From: Datisca glomerata
Taxonomy: Eukaryota > Streptophyta > Magnoliopsida > Cucurbitales > Datiscaceae
Direction of reading: 5' to 3'
NCBI GenBank assembly: GCA_003255025.1
Contig: QANY01009110.1
Location: 1,860,001 to 1,924,000, forward strand
DNA: 64,000 nucleotides
A program made the position numbers and the translations under genes. Within the stretch, counting starts at the first letter, position 1, and the number at the start of each line of letters is the position of its first letter. Below the pieces are notes generated by a model. It was not told the DNA's origin and made no database searches. It saw only the letters and a program-made list of their open reading frames with translations. Of this stretch, positions 11,201-24,300 are shown one piece after another.

Positions 11201-12289
11201 GAGATATCCAAAGTGATTTCTTAGCTCAAGGTTTGTGAAACTATGTTTAATACAGACAGACATCTGCTGTTTGCGTGCTGTTTTCCTTTTGGACTGTCAA
11301 TATGATTGGGTTATTTTGTACTAAAGAAGCCCATTGCATTCTTAACTTTTGTTTAATAACTTATATGTCATTTGGTTCTAGGGTTTGGATCTCTTGGATT
11401 GATGACATCCGTATTGGTACGTATCATTTAGCAAATTTCGTAACATTATTTCTTTTACCAAGACAATTTCTTTATTATTTTCTACATTCCAATGAAACAA
11501 GTAGAATTCCTCATCTACTTTCTATATAATGTCTTTCGCTGGACTATCTTGAATAGTTTTTAAATTCTTGTAAAAGCTCGACGACTTAAAATGTTACAAG
11601 TATATCTGTTTTTAGTGCATTGAGATTTTTCTCAATAAGAGTTTTTGTTGTTGACATTTTATGACTTGGAAAAAATGTTCAACGTTCAATCCCATGTCTA
11701 TCCTCTTTGCTAACTTTCTGAACGATGGACTGTCTTTAGGTGTGCCCAGATGGAAAAACCATAGAAGCAGAAGCAGCCCATGGTACAGTTACACGGCATT
11801 ACCGTGTTCATCAGAAAGGAGGTGAAACCAGCACAAATAGCATAGCCTCCATCTTTGCTTGGTCACGTGGTCTTACACACAGGTATATGATTTTAGTGTG
11901 AACTTGGCAAGATTATTTGGATTCTCTTTTTTGATGTGCGAGGAACTTATCCATTTCTGACAAATCTAATTCTGCTGAAAGGGCAAAGCTGGATGAAAAT
12001 GGTAGACTTCTGGATTTCACTGAGAAGCTGGAAGCAGCTTGTATTGGAGTTGTGGAATCTGGGAAGATGACCAAGGATCTCGCTCTTCTCATCCATGGTA
12101 CTAAGTAAGTACCAAATTGATCCCTCCCTCCCTCCCTCATATACATTTCGGTTGGTGTAGGCACGCAATACCTGATTATAACTTTCTCATGGTTGGTATA
12201 GGCTTACTAGGGACCAGTATCTCAATACAGAAGAATTCATTGATGCTGTCGCAGAGGAACTGAGAGCAAGCATCTCTGACAGGGCATAG
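8277..12289 (+). CDS. ICDH: NADP-dependent isocitrate dehydrogenase, probably cytosolic
   Basis: The product oxidatively decarboxylates isocitrate to 2-oxoglutarate and yields NADPH. Fifteen coding exons join into 414 residues: 8277-8325, 9515-9558, 9662-9771, 9971-10008, 10116-10193, 10274-10327, 10399-10500, 10614-10705, 10784-10887, 10965-11033, 11115-11230, 11382-11416, 11740-11882, 11982-12104, 12202-12289. All introns are GT-AG. Visible landmarks are the N-terminal [18 protein letters not shown], the isocitrate-binding SPNGTIRN, the metal-site region [17 protein letters not shown], and [20 protein letters not shown], which contacts the NADP phosphate. Length matches the homodimeric eukaryotic family. 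The first ATG leads straight into the conserved core, so no plastid or mitochondrial transit peptide is present. The C-terminus SISDRA is not a peroxisomal SKL-type signal. No disabling change was found. Confidence 0.96.
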
Positions 12290-13300
12290 GGTATGATTTG
12301 ATATGCTGGAAAATGTTAAGACCTAAAACTTCCGTATCATTGTTTGAATCTTGGACTTAATGCTGAACTTAATTCCTACATTTTTTTCACATTCTCTTGA
12401 ATTTTTGTTGAATACTGTAATTTTGATGGGAGAATGCTGATTCTTTCATCAAGGAGAGTTGGCAGTGGATAACACCATAGTGAAATTTTGAATCTTAAAA
12501 ATGTGGAATCTACGATTTAGCAAATTTTTGCTGTTTTTGAAACTAATCGTTGTTTTTCCTGGAAATGGAAATGTTAATTTCATGCTTATGCTCTGGATAG
12601 AGATGTTAATCCTCAGGCCTTATAGCATAGCTAATGAGTACAGGGGAGAGTGTTCTTAGCCATAATGAAATGAAATATGTATGTCACAGCCCCCTGTATG
12701 GCCTTTTATTACTGTACTGTAGGAGTCTTAAGCTTGGTGATTTCAAAAGTTACTTTTGGGGAAAAATACCTTTGATTCTCAAGTTGGTATACTCAGGTTC
12801 TGTTTTTCCAATCAAATCGACGAATAATTTAAAATGTTACCGTAAGTTCTTTCATTTTGGTTCAAACCTTAAAAGTTGTGATAATAAGATGAATTTCATA
12901 AATAACATTTAGATATGCTTTCAATGTCTAAGTCATCAATTACAGAAGTTATATTTACAGAGGTATCTATTTATTGTTCGAGCACTTAGCTGGAAGTTTA
13001 AACCGACATGATTTAAATTGTTAAGTTTAAAGAACCAAATATATCGTAGTAAAATTGCTGTTACTTTCTTGTGGTTGTAGTTGGTGGTGTACTAAATGGA
13101 ACTTATTGCAGGGATTAAGATATGCAGGCTCGTAACTGTGATGGCCTTTGATGGTGCGGACTAGGAGGGAGCGAAATAAAGAGAGACTCGAGTTTGTGTC
13201 GTGGCTTCCTTTTTCTTTGTGGAGCGATGTTTTACTGTGAGTCTTTTTAGACGTGCTATTGAATTGTGAAACGCACACTATTTAATACATTTCTATTAAG
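12290..13300 (+). other. 3' UTR of the dehydrogenase gene, with a probable UTR intron
   Basis: One base after the stop codon a donor GTATGA appears (12291). A good acceptor, with a branch-like CTAAAT and then ATTGCAG, ends at 13111, so a 3'-UTR intron of about 820 bp is likely. The final UTR exon would run from 13112 to about 13300 and contains AATAAA at 13175-13180. The intron is an inference from splice signals only. Confidence 0.5.
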
Positions 13301-15716
13301 TGTTTGTTATTGCCTTCCATTCATGCACGAAGAATCACCCTTCTCCTGTTCGCCATCTAAAAAGCAGAATATTGAAAAAAGAATTAGTCAATTTAGTACC
13401 CAAATTTACTAATTCGCAAAACTGGCCCTCACATACGTTTGCATGGTAACCAAGTGCGCAAATTTGTACAAAAGTCACCCACAACACAATAGAAGTTTCA
13501 TCCATTCACGGAATCACGTATATCGATTTTAAAGGGCGTTATAAAGAATTATCAATTATTTAGAAATTTAATATAAAACTAGACAATTAGTTCTATAATC
13601 ATAAAAAATAGTTGAAGTTATTGACCCACTAATAAAAAATATTTATCTTCCTATTATATCATTTTACTATCATTTAACATTTTTTTAAAAAAATTAGAAA
13701 AGAAATAGAGAGATTTTCTATTTTAATGCTCTCTCTTCCTGTCTCTTTCATTATATATATATATATATATATANTATTTACATTAAAAATAAAAAGGTAA
13801 ATTAGTAACTAGTTAAATGAAGAAACTATTAAATTTAAAAATTTGCTACATTCATTATTTTGTTTAAAAGTATTATATTTGATTTTTTTTAAAGGTTGTG
13901 GACAAAATTGATTTTAGAACTGAAAATTTGTCTAGATTGTATCAATTCTAAAATTGAAGACTAATTTTATGAATTAGTAATGTTGGATAACTAAGATGAT
14001 TCATTATGATAAAATTCAGGTGTATATTGCCAAAACCCCTTGAGGGGTTAAGTTGCATTTAACCCTAAAGAAACATCATTCTTTCAACGGAAATTATAGT
14101 ATTTAATCATTTTAGTAGGGTGTTTTAGTTTTTTAACCATTTTTAAACTTAATTAAGTTAATAATTAAATTGTGTTGACCATAATTTTCTATTCACATTC
14201 CACTATTTTTTAATTAAAATAAAATTAGAGTAAACAATAATTATCTTTAACAACATAGGATATTCTCAATTATTTATATAATTGTTTTTTTTGTTTTGAT
14301 ATTTTAACAAATATATATTTATTAATATATAATTATCTTTAACAAAGGTATAGAAATTTGTTGTGATTTGAAAAATATATATTTATTAATAAAATAATCA
14401 AATATAAAATAAGAGTAAATAATAATTTTTCTAACAACGAGGAATGTTTTCAATTACTTATACAATTATCTTTTTATTTTGATATTTTATTTTCAATTTT
14501 TAGCATATTCGGTTATGATCTAAATAAACAAATCTAAATTTCTCCTTACAACGTGAGATGTTCTCAATTGCTTATACACTTATCTTTTTATTTTAAATTT
14601 TTATTGGCATACTCGGTTATGATCTACATAATTAAAATAAAAATATATGAAGATAGAACAACTCATTACTCTTCAGTATATTTTCTATAAGAACTTATAT
14701 AATTTATTATGAAAATTATTATCTTTAAATATTGTATAATATATGTACTTATATAATTTTCATTGAATGAAACTTCTAAAAGATTGATCAATTATTTATT
14801 GTTAGGAGGATTTTGTTGTGATTTTTAAACAAATATATATTTATTAATAAAATAAAAAGAGCAAATTACAATTTGAAAAAATAAATTTAAAATAATATTT
14901 TTTTAAGTTATTAGAAAGTCGATGTTCTGCACAACTTTGTAACCAATTCTGCCTTATCAAGTGGAAAAAAGGACGGGTTAGTTTAAATTTTTAACATTGA
15001 GTAGTTGATGAGGGTGTAGCAAGACTTTAGGAAAAATTTAATCATTTTTCACGTTTGTTGACATCCTTTTATTTTTTTTATATATATTTTATTTTGAATT
15101 TATTAACACTTTCTTATGATCTATATAATTTAAATAAAAATATGTGAAGATAGAAAAAAATATGTGAAGATATTTAAGGCGTTGGCAGTCAGACTATTGT
15201 GCTTGGAACAAAATTTTATGGTGATTATAATAGCATTTGTATGACCCCTTTATTTTTTTATTAAAAGAAAGATTGAAAAAAAACCATCCCCACTGTTTGT
15301 TTATATTTTTTGGCCTCCCTTACTGGATTCTATTTCATCTTTGAGGAAAAAAACCATAATGGATAATTGGAAATAAATCCGTTGAATTATAGATACATCA
15401 TAATGGATTATTATTCATGTCTACTATTGATTCGCCATTATACAGAAAATAAACATTTACATATATTATATTAAAAAATAATTTATGTACTATTACCGAT
15501 AAAAAATTAGTAGTTTTAGGTAGTAGTAATTTTTTGAATTTCAATTATAATAAATATTTATATTAGATACAAAATATGTAATATTTCTATAAATATTTAC
15601 ATATAATCCATCAATGTATTTATATTTTAAAGATAATAGTAAATAACTATTATTTATAATTATTTTTTACTTTTAGTTTTAATATTAAAAAAATTATAAA
15701 CAGTAATTATTTCTAA
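13301..15716. other. AT-rich intergenic region
   Basis: No gene is seen. It contains a (TA)n run at about 13752-13775 with an unresolved base at 13774, and several local near-repeats (for example TTATACAATTATCTTTTTATTTTGATATTTT variants at 14280, 14460 and 14575). The block 13550-13775 is listed separately as a dispersed repeat. Confidence 0.5.
13550..13775 (+). repeat. Dispersed repeat, copy 1 (ends in a (TA)n tract)
   Basis: This stretch resembles 55905-56170 in the same orientation. Both contain ATAATCATAAAAAATAGT, a GACCCACTA or GGCCCAGTA run, ATTATATCATTTTACTATCATTTA-like text and a CT-rich run, and both end in a (TA)n tract. No terminal inverted repeats or coding sequence were recognised, so the family is unknown. 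Confidence 0.5.
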
Positions 15717-18270
15717 TTAGGGTTAATTACAGTACCCCGACCTTTGGCCACCACACCAAAATGCCCCCTGACCTTTAAAATCGTTCAAAATACGCCCTCT
15801 TATCATTTTTTTCATCAAAACACTCTCTCGTTACTTCCGTTAAAAAATGTTAACAAAAGTCAACACACATGTAAGTCACACGTGTGTCTTAATGGGCAAT
15901 GGTATAATATTACACCTCATTACCATGTGTAAGCCATCAACGGCCACACATCTACCTACCACATCAAAGGCCCTTCGAAATCCCATCTCCATTTTCTCAG
16001 TTTCGAAGCCCCCCATCTACCATTATCTCAATGTCAAAGCCACACATCTACCATCATCTTCTCAGTTTCATCTCCCCAGTTTAATCGTATTCATCAATGG
16101 TGCGATTAGAGGAGGTGGAGAGTTTGTGGACAAGGACGAGGCAGAGGCCATGGACTAGGCAGTGGATGACATAGTGAAGATCTGGAAGCTCGAATACAAA
16201 CCACTGAATGTGAGCTTTTTTTTCTCTACTCAAAGAGCTTAGAAAACAACAAATTTTAGAGGTGATTTTTTTATAAAAGCATTAAGGACCATTATTTCGA
16301 ATCTGGTTTGAGTTAATTTATGTGATTGTTGGTAATTTTCAGGTTTAGAAATAACATTGGTAATTTCTATGATTATTTTGAATCTGGTGTGATTCTGGAG
16401 CTAAAATTACCATTATGTTTGAGTTAAAATTACCATTTATGTAGAATTGGGAATCTGTATGCCTTGCATACTAAGCTTGCATTCTCATGTTGTCTGTAGT
16501 GTATTCAAGTGATTCTGATTATCTTGATTTTGTTGAGGCTGAGTCAAATGATGATCAAACAACTGATGATGAGTTGTTTGAGTCAATGGTTGAACCATAA
16601 GTAGGACATAGTTTTACTTTTACTGATTTTAATGTAGTTGACACCGAGGAGGACAACTCAGATGAACTAAGAAGTTTGGATAGTGAGTGTGATGGAGATG
16701 GTGAAAGGTGTATGAAACCTAAGAATCCCGGGTTCTTCCCTGAAACAGATATGAGAGATGTTCAATTCAAATGAGGCATGTTGTTTGGGTATGCAACTAA
16801 GTTTAGACAAGTTGTGAAGGAATACTCTATTAAGAGTGGTAGGGTTCTAAGATTTGTGAAGAATGACATGGATGAGATTATGGCTGCATGTTCTAATGGG
16901 TATTCTTGATTTGAACTTGCGTCTTTTATAAAGGGATGAGAGAACATTTCAAATCAAATCGTTCAATGATGTCTATAGTTGCAGTAGGACATTTAGGAAT
17001 AGGTTTGCCAATTCCAGCTGGCTGTCACAATAATATATCGGGTTGCTGAGAAATGCATCTCACATGAGTGTCAGTTTCATGCAGAATGCTATACGGCATG
17101 ATCATATGGTGTTGGTATCAATGATGCAAGTTTGGAGAGCCAACAGAAAGGCTACACTTGTGATTTAAGGGTCATATAATGACCAATTTAGAAAACTCTG
17201 AAATTATATTGAGGAGTTAAAAAGGGTTAATGAAGGTAGTTCTATATTATCAAAATTCAGGCTGGTAGAGGTGGTAGACCCAAGTTTCAGAGGATGTATA
17301 TTTGTTTGAGAGCTTATAAAAAGGGGTTTAAAGAGGGTTGTAGGCCAGTTATTGGTCTAGATGGGTGTCACATTAAAGGGCCATATCTAAGACAATTATT
17401 GACTGTAGTGGGAATATATGGGAATAACTCGTTGTTCCCAATTGCTTAAGCTGTAGTGGAGGCTGAAAACTGAGAGTCCTGGAAGTGATTTTTGATTGCT
17501 TTGATTGATGATGTTGGAATTGCAAACAATTATGCACGGACATTTATAAGTGATAAGAAAAAAGGGTTGAAGCGTGCACTGAAAACTTAGTACCCAATTC
17601 AAAGCATAGAAGTTGTATGTGTCATATGTATGTCAATTTTAAAGAGGATTTCGAAGGCCTGGCATTGAAAAATAGATTATGGAGCTGTGCTGAGTACAAC
17701 AATAGTTCAATTCTTGTCTGAAATGGAGAAGCTCAAAGAAGAACATTTAGTGGCTTATGAGTGGTTGTCTGCAAAACCTCGTACATCATGGACTAGGTCT
17801 CATTTTTAGACCTTTGTCAAGTGTGAGATATGTTGTCAAACAACATTTGTGAGTCTTTTAATGATGCAATTTTGGAAGCTAGGGATAGACCTATCCTGAC
17901 TATGCTTGAAAAAATTAGGTTATATTTGATGATCCGAATGGCGAAGAAAAGAAATAGTGTTTCTAAGTGGAGTTTTAATGTGTCTCCGAAAGCATGTGCA
18001 CAACTAGTGCTTAACATTTGTTATACGACAGAGGCATATTTGAAATGGGATCTCACTGGCATTTGAAGTGATTCATACTACTGGGCCAGTTAAGGTAGTG
18101 AACTTGGAGGCAAAAAATTATACTTATAGGAAATGAGATCTAAAAGTATCCTTCATTCACAACTCTTATGGAAAGCTAAAGATAAACTCCTATGGTGCAT
18201 TTTCGGGTTAGCCCCATATTACCCTTTGGGTCGAATGACTGTGATATTGAGATATAACGGTATTAAATTG
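15717..18270 (+). mobile_element. Mutator-like (MULE) transposase relic
   Basis: The left part begins TTAGGGTTAATTACAGTACCCC, a typical MULE-like terminal sequence. From about 16500 the plus strand reads, in shifting frames, pieces of a MuDR-type transposase: an N-terminal region with NPGFFPETDMRDVQF and VKNDMDEIMAAC, then FRGCIFV, then the catalytic-core signature VIGLDGCHIKGPYLRQLLT followed by GIYGNNSLFPIA and VVEAEN, and finally the C-terminal KWDLTGI and EVIHTTGPVKVVNLEAK. More than a dozen stops and frameshifts break it, and no right terminal inverted repeat was found. The element ends next to the kinase gene. It is dead, and DNA mobility genes of this class act in the nucleus by cut-and-paste. 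Confidence 0.82.
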
Positions 18271-18342
18271 GTCAAGGTAAAGTATGTTACTAACTAAAGA
18301 TCTCCCCTTTTAAAATACAAAATATAACCCCTTTCGACGAGC

Positions 18343-21300
18343 TTAGTCATTACAATCTCTGTATTGCCTTGAATCTCTTACCTTAAGGAAAGCATCTGAA
18401 CGTTCCATATGGCGCTGAGAATCTTCTGAAACAATGTAATCAGGAAATGCTTCAACCTCTGTAACCTAGAAAGAACATCAAGAATACCTAAAAAGAAGAG
18501 ATGTTAGCTGCTCCGGCTTTGTCGAAAAGATAGTACTTGATTATATTCAAAAGAGATGCATCCTTACCAAGTACAAGCCTCAAATGTAGGTAGCTTACAT
18601 TTGCCTTTAATCCGGAGTAAACAGCTCTAACAGAAAAATCTAAAACCACAATGAAAACAAGGTGTAACAGAAGAGAGAGACTGACGAGATAGTTGAGTTT
18701 GTATATTAAAGTTACACAAGTAGCTTTAAACTCTTGAGCAGTGCTGCAGGAGATGGAAAAGAAAAGAAAACAATTGACTTAAGTTATACCCAAGATTAAA
18801 AATTCACGAGCACTGCTATCCAAACCAACTTGTGAAGGGACACAACTTAGCTGCCTAGTTATGTGTAGCTTCTTTGGTTGCTTTGAGTATTTCATTATGT
18901 ATTAAATAACTCCATATTTTCTTCTCTCAAATGTTAAACTTCAAAACCAGAAAGTGCGACTGGTGGAATATTTAGAACTACTTCGGGAACCTTGACTAGT
19001 CAATTCTAGCTGAGATCCAATTCTAATTGCAATTTAATGAACGTGATTGGGCACAGTGCCATAAAATTAGTCGGTCTTGATATGGGAAAATGTAAGATCT
19101 AGGAATATTGAAAAGCTCAGGCACATGTTTTACATGTTTAAAACAAATGAACCTTTCTTTTTTTAACTTTTCCAAGTCAATCCTCATGAAAATGACAAAG
19201 CTAAGACAAATAAAACGAACAGACAGAGAATTTACCAGTTTCAGGATTCAACTTTGGAGAGAGACCATATAATGCATATTTGGCATAGGCTAGCAGCCTA
19301 ACCCGTTGTGGAGCACCCAACTTCTTAATGACAGACCTTAATAATCCACTGCAGTAGAAACAGAAAGCTACAATAAAGGAAGGGTGAAAAGACGGAAAAG
19401 TATTATCAGCTTCCCACGGTGGAGAAGTTACACTTCTTACTCTGTACGTAGTATTGCCAAAAAGTCAGGTGGTAGAGATTCCATGAATGAAGATATGTCC
19501 TCCATCTTTAGTGACTTCAACTCCTGCTTCAGATTCTTTTTCTCTTCAATGGACATTCCATTCCCGAGAGTAGATTTACTATCAATCACACAAAACGAGC
19601 AATTGGATCAATATGTTAACTTAATATGATCAAGCATAAGTTATATACAAACATTACATAACGTTAGAGCTACCAAACAAAAGTAGATTATCATAGCAAA
19701 GGGGAAAAACTCTGTAGCATCTTCGAACTTAACAATATAAAATTCAAATGAAATATCATCATGTTTCTATACTGAATCATGTCGTCCGTTAATTCCGCTT
19801 TTTGCTAAAATCTAGGCTCTAACTCATAAGTACATCCGAATTCTCAGTCCAAATTTAAGGCACTCCTAAAAGATATGTACTGGTTTCCGTTGACTCTAAA
19901 GGAGAAGAAAAGATGTGTCTGGAGAAGACAACTACATAATTTAAAGATATTTTTATTTATGCTGCCTAATTAGCATTATGTCTATAAAATGACACTTACC
20001 ATTGCAATGAGAATAAAGATCATGTAAATTTTCTTTATAGGCTTTCTAATAATTGATGAAAAAGGAAAACAAGAATCACCTATCAATAGTTCTTCCAGTG
20101 AAAATGAGAGGGAAGTATCTAGAGTACTTCCCAACTCCAAATCGCTCACCAAGTTGCTGTATTTTGTTCGTGTCTAGAAGAATCAATGCCTTCCAGAGCT
20201 GACAATAGTCCAATCTAAATTCCTCGTCCAATTCTTTATAGATGCCATGATCTAGAAGAACTGCAAGAGTTATATGACTTTAGAAATTTCATATGCAAAT
20301 GTGTAAAAGGGTTTTACCACTAATGGTTACTGTATTTTATTTATTAAATCGGAACGTACCCAGAGAAAAGCCGTTCTGATATGGAGAGACCAATATGTTT
20401 CCAGGGTGTGGATCTCCATGTAGGAAACCATGGACAAATATCATTTCGGCAAACACTTTGACTAGTGCTTTAGCAACCTACGACATAAATAATAAGAGAC
20501 GGCCAGCAACAAATTGGAACAAATATTAAAATATTCACTTTCTACAGTGAAGCTAAGCCTAGACACCCAACATTTTGGATATGCTTCTGTAGAAAATTTA
20601 TGAAAGCAAAAAAAAAACAAAAACGTAATTACTGTTAGAATAACTCCAGACTCGAGAGGTAACTGAGACTTGAATAATCAAATGAAATTAAATGATATAC
20701 AAACATTAACCTTCATCGGGTTTATCTTCATTTGCCGCATAAATTCTACGTCATCAACCTGAAATCTAAGCAACTATCTATTAATACATGGTATCTCCAT
20801 AACTAATATACAATAAAACTGAATAGTCAAGAACCTCGACGGATAAACAAAACAAACCTTGTGCCCTCTGAAAAACTGCATCATTAGAACCTTGCTTGTT
20901 GTCCATTCCTAGATAAGAAAGGAGAAAAAATTAACCATGCTTGACATGTCTTACTGATTGAAGAAAAAGCAGGCTTGATTTATCGCGTTAATATAGAGTG
21001 CCTTTTAACTTCAGAGTTCAGAAATACTATCAAGTACTGAGTCTACTGGGAGATCATCTAAATGTCAAAACAAGAATGTCACAAATCTAGTACCCAATAT
21101 ACACGAGGAATCCTGATCATCTCGTCGTTTTCAAAGTTTCTGGCTGTTTTCTCAGAATTTCTAGCCTCCTGAATGAAATCTGGCTAACCACAACGAAATG
21201 AGCATTATTTTTTATATTATTGCATCACCCAATAAAACCATATAGATACAAAACATATAACACTATTGCTTGTTGTACTTTTTGTTACTTCTTAACAAAG

Positions 21301-24300
21301 ATACATATGTGAACCAATTTCTTCTTCATTTTAACCTTCCATTTCTATCAAAAGACGAGTAGTTAGCTAGGTTACAAATAAGTATCTCTCTATCTAAAAT
21401 TTCAAATCAAAGTCCCAAAACTTCATTCAGTTTTTGGAACTGATAGTCTCATCCCAAATTAAACTGAATATCATGATCACAAGCAAAGATAAAATTTCAG
21501 TAAAGAGACATTATGGAATTGATGACGGACCCAAGTTTTTATCCTAAACTAGTGTAACTAGCATTCTCAATTTAATGAAACTCAATACTCACCAAGCTCC
21601 AAAGAAATTGTGTTCTTAAATTCTGATGCCAACCACTCAAACCTGTACTCAGGGAAGAGCTGTAGGGAAGGGAAAAGAAAGAGATTGTTTCCAATGCAAT
21701 TACAGAACATTTTGCGACATTTCATATTAAAGTAATAAAGAAATGACCCATCAATAGCATAAGACATCGTATGAGTTTTACATGCCTACTTAGAGTAGGT
21801 TAGTTTCTGTCAGTGGGATCAATAAAGACAAAAGAAGGAAAGGAAAAGGAAGAAATAAAGTCAAGATAAAGATGGAGGAAATAAAGAATAATCACTTAAA
21901 ACACAAGATGAGTTTCCAAGTGCAATAAAAGTATAGCTGGATACACAAAAGAAAGTAATATGAAATTATGAATTAGAATAGATGGAAGACCAAACTTATA
22001 AGCAAGACTTAGGGAAGATATATTTGTCCGTGATTTAATGAGTAATAAGGCTACCACATAATCTAATTAAGAAAGAAACTTTTTTGGTCAAGTCCACATA
22101 ACAAATCCTTTTTTGATCAAATGCCAGTAACATAGTTAAAAAGTTACCACTTCATAAATAAAAAAATAAAAAAAGAAAGTGGCATTGCAGAGGGAAGAAA
22201 TTAATTACAATTTCACAGACAACTCAGTAATGATTGGGCATGAGAAAAATTCACACCATGACACGGAAACACAAATATTGTATAACACACAGGACAGTGA
22301 AAAAATTCTAAGCGCACCAAAGAGATGGTTTTCGATAGGAAAGACATCGTTGCTACATCTATTTTCATCTGTTGCTCCAACCCAGGGTACTGCACCTATG
22401 CTCCAGAAGAGAAAATAGTTAATGAGTACATGGTTCCATTTGTATCAATCTCTTACGAGGAGAAGTACATTTTCAACAAACATTAGAGAAGATATTTAAG
22501 AAGTTGAAACGAAAATAAAGGAGAGGCAGGACCAGGCCCTCTTTGATCCTGTCCATTTTCCTCTACTAAATTAATAAGCAAATGATGAAAAACTATATCA
22601 AATATACAAATGAGTCAAGAGAACTTTGACCAATTTTAAAATAAATATATTATGAGATCTGGATAAGTAACAGCACTATTTTAGGGACATATGCTTTAAG
22701 TTATGACATAACAATGTCCTAGATTGCAAGCATCTTGAAAAGCACCGTCCATCGGACTAAAACTCCATAAACTTATTCTCAACCATAAGACTGAGTATAT
22801 TATTAGTATTAGAGTTATTTCCCATTTCATCCCTATAAAACTAGATATTACATGTGGTTTACAAGTTTACAGTTTTTAAATTGCTGAGTGATATAATAAA
22901 AAAAGAATGAAACAGGCAAAGGTTGTTCCACCCTTGGACCTAAAAAACAGAAGACAAAAACAAAAGGCTAGTAGTTTGTCAACAAGTAATATGAAGCAAG
23001 TACAACTTTCAGAACCTCCATGTTTTAGGTCCTCTCAAATTGGAGAGGCTTTGAAAATTTAGTTAGATTGAGGATTTCTTATCCTCCATTGTACATCCTC
23101 ATCTTTTAATGAAATTGTTTCGTTTCCTACCAAAAAAAAAAATTAGAATGCAACCGTCATCACAAGATTGACTGACCGCAGCTAACAAACCTTGATTGCT
23201 ACTTCTTGATGATCTCTCAAAATCGCATGATGCACTTGAGCAATAGATGCAGCAGCTATAGGTTGTTCATCAAGAGACAAAAATCTGAAGTTCACACATT
23301 CACATCAATAATTTGATCAAACAAGAAGCATATCACAAGGTTCGAAGGGTAAGGATTGACGAACAAAATCTATCTGATAACCCCCCCCCCCCCTTTATGA
23401 ACTTTACCTCCTGGTTTAATACTTACTGAAAACCAGTAGAAAGCACAAATACATTGACATTTTAAACACCCTAGCTTAGGACACCTTGAAGAAATGTCCA
23501 TCTGCCATCCAGAATGAATAACAAAGTCTGAAGATTATTTGCTTCATCTGGCATTAAAAATAAAATCAACCCATCTTCCGATAGGACTCATAATGATTAT
23601 CCTAACATGATAGGGTTCTTATTTGCTATTACAGACTATGACACTATATACACAAAGCATATGCAGATGCCCTACATATCTTAAAAGGATGGTCTAAGTA
23701 AAGATTAGCGCTTTATTATTTGTCTTTATTGACGGTGTTACTGCTGCTAGCATGTCTGTATACTGAGCAAGCAGAACTTGTAAAACTGTACCACATTAAC
23801 TAATTAGGCACTGCGATCCACAACAGAGGATTGTAACAAATAATCGTATGAATGAAGTCCAGGATACATAAACAATGTAATAACCAGATAAATTATTTTC
23901 TTCCAAGCAAACTGAAGTCAGTCCTAAATTTTAACAGAAAGAATGAAATTCCTAGAAATCTCAATTTCAGTTAACTTGGTGTTAAATCCTTTTCTGACCC
24001 CTTAAAATGGTTATAACACTTACACAACAAACTCCCCCTGAGTCATAGCATCCACCTTCTTAGCTAGAGACCACTTACAAATTATAGTAACCATACAAAG
24101 TAAATAACTGATAAGACCAAGCCCATAAAGGACCATTAAAAGGGAACTGCAAAACGCGGGCAACCAAATAAATAATCTGTAAAAGTAGAAGGTTCCAAGA
24201 ATGAAGAGAAGCTCACATCTCTGATAAATCTGGTCCCAAATTGCTGGTTAGTACTTCTCTTATATCTTTAAAAGGACAAGGAACTGCCTATGGCATTAAC

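Noticed and set aside
23381..23393. Poly-C run, and a similar one near 42200
   Set aside because: Simple homopolymers in introns, prone to sequencing error; no function inferred.
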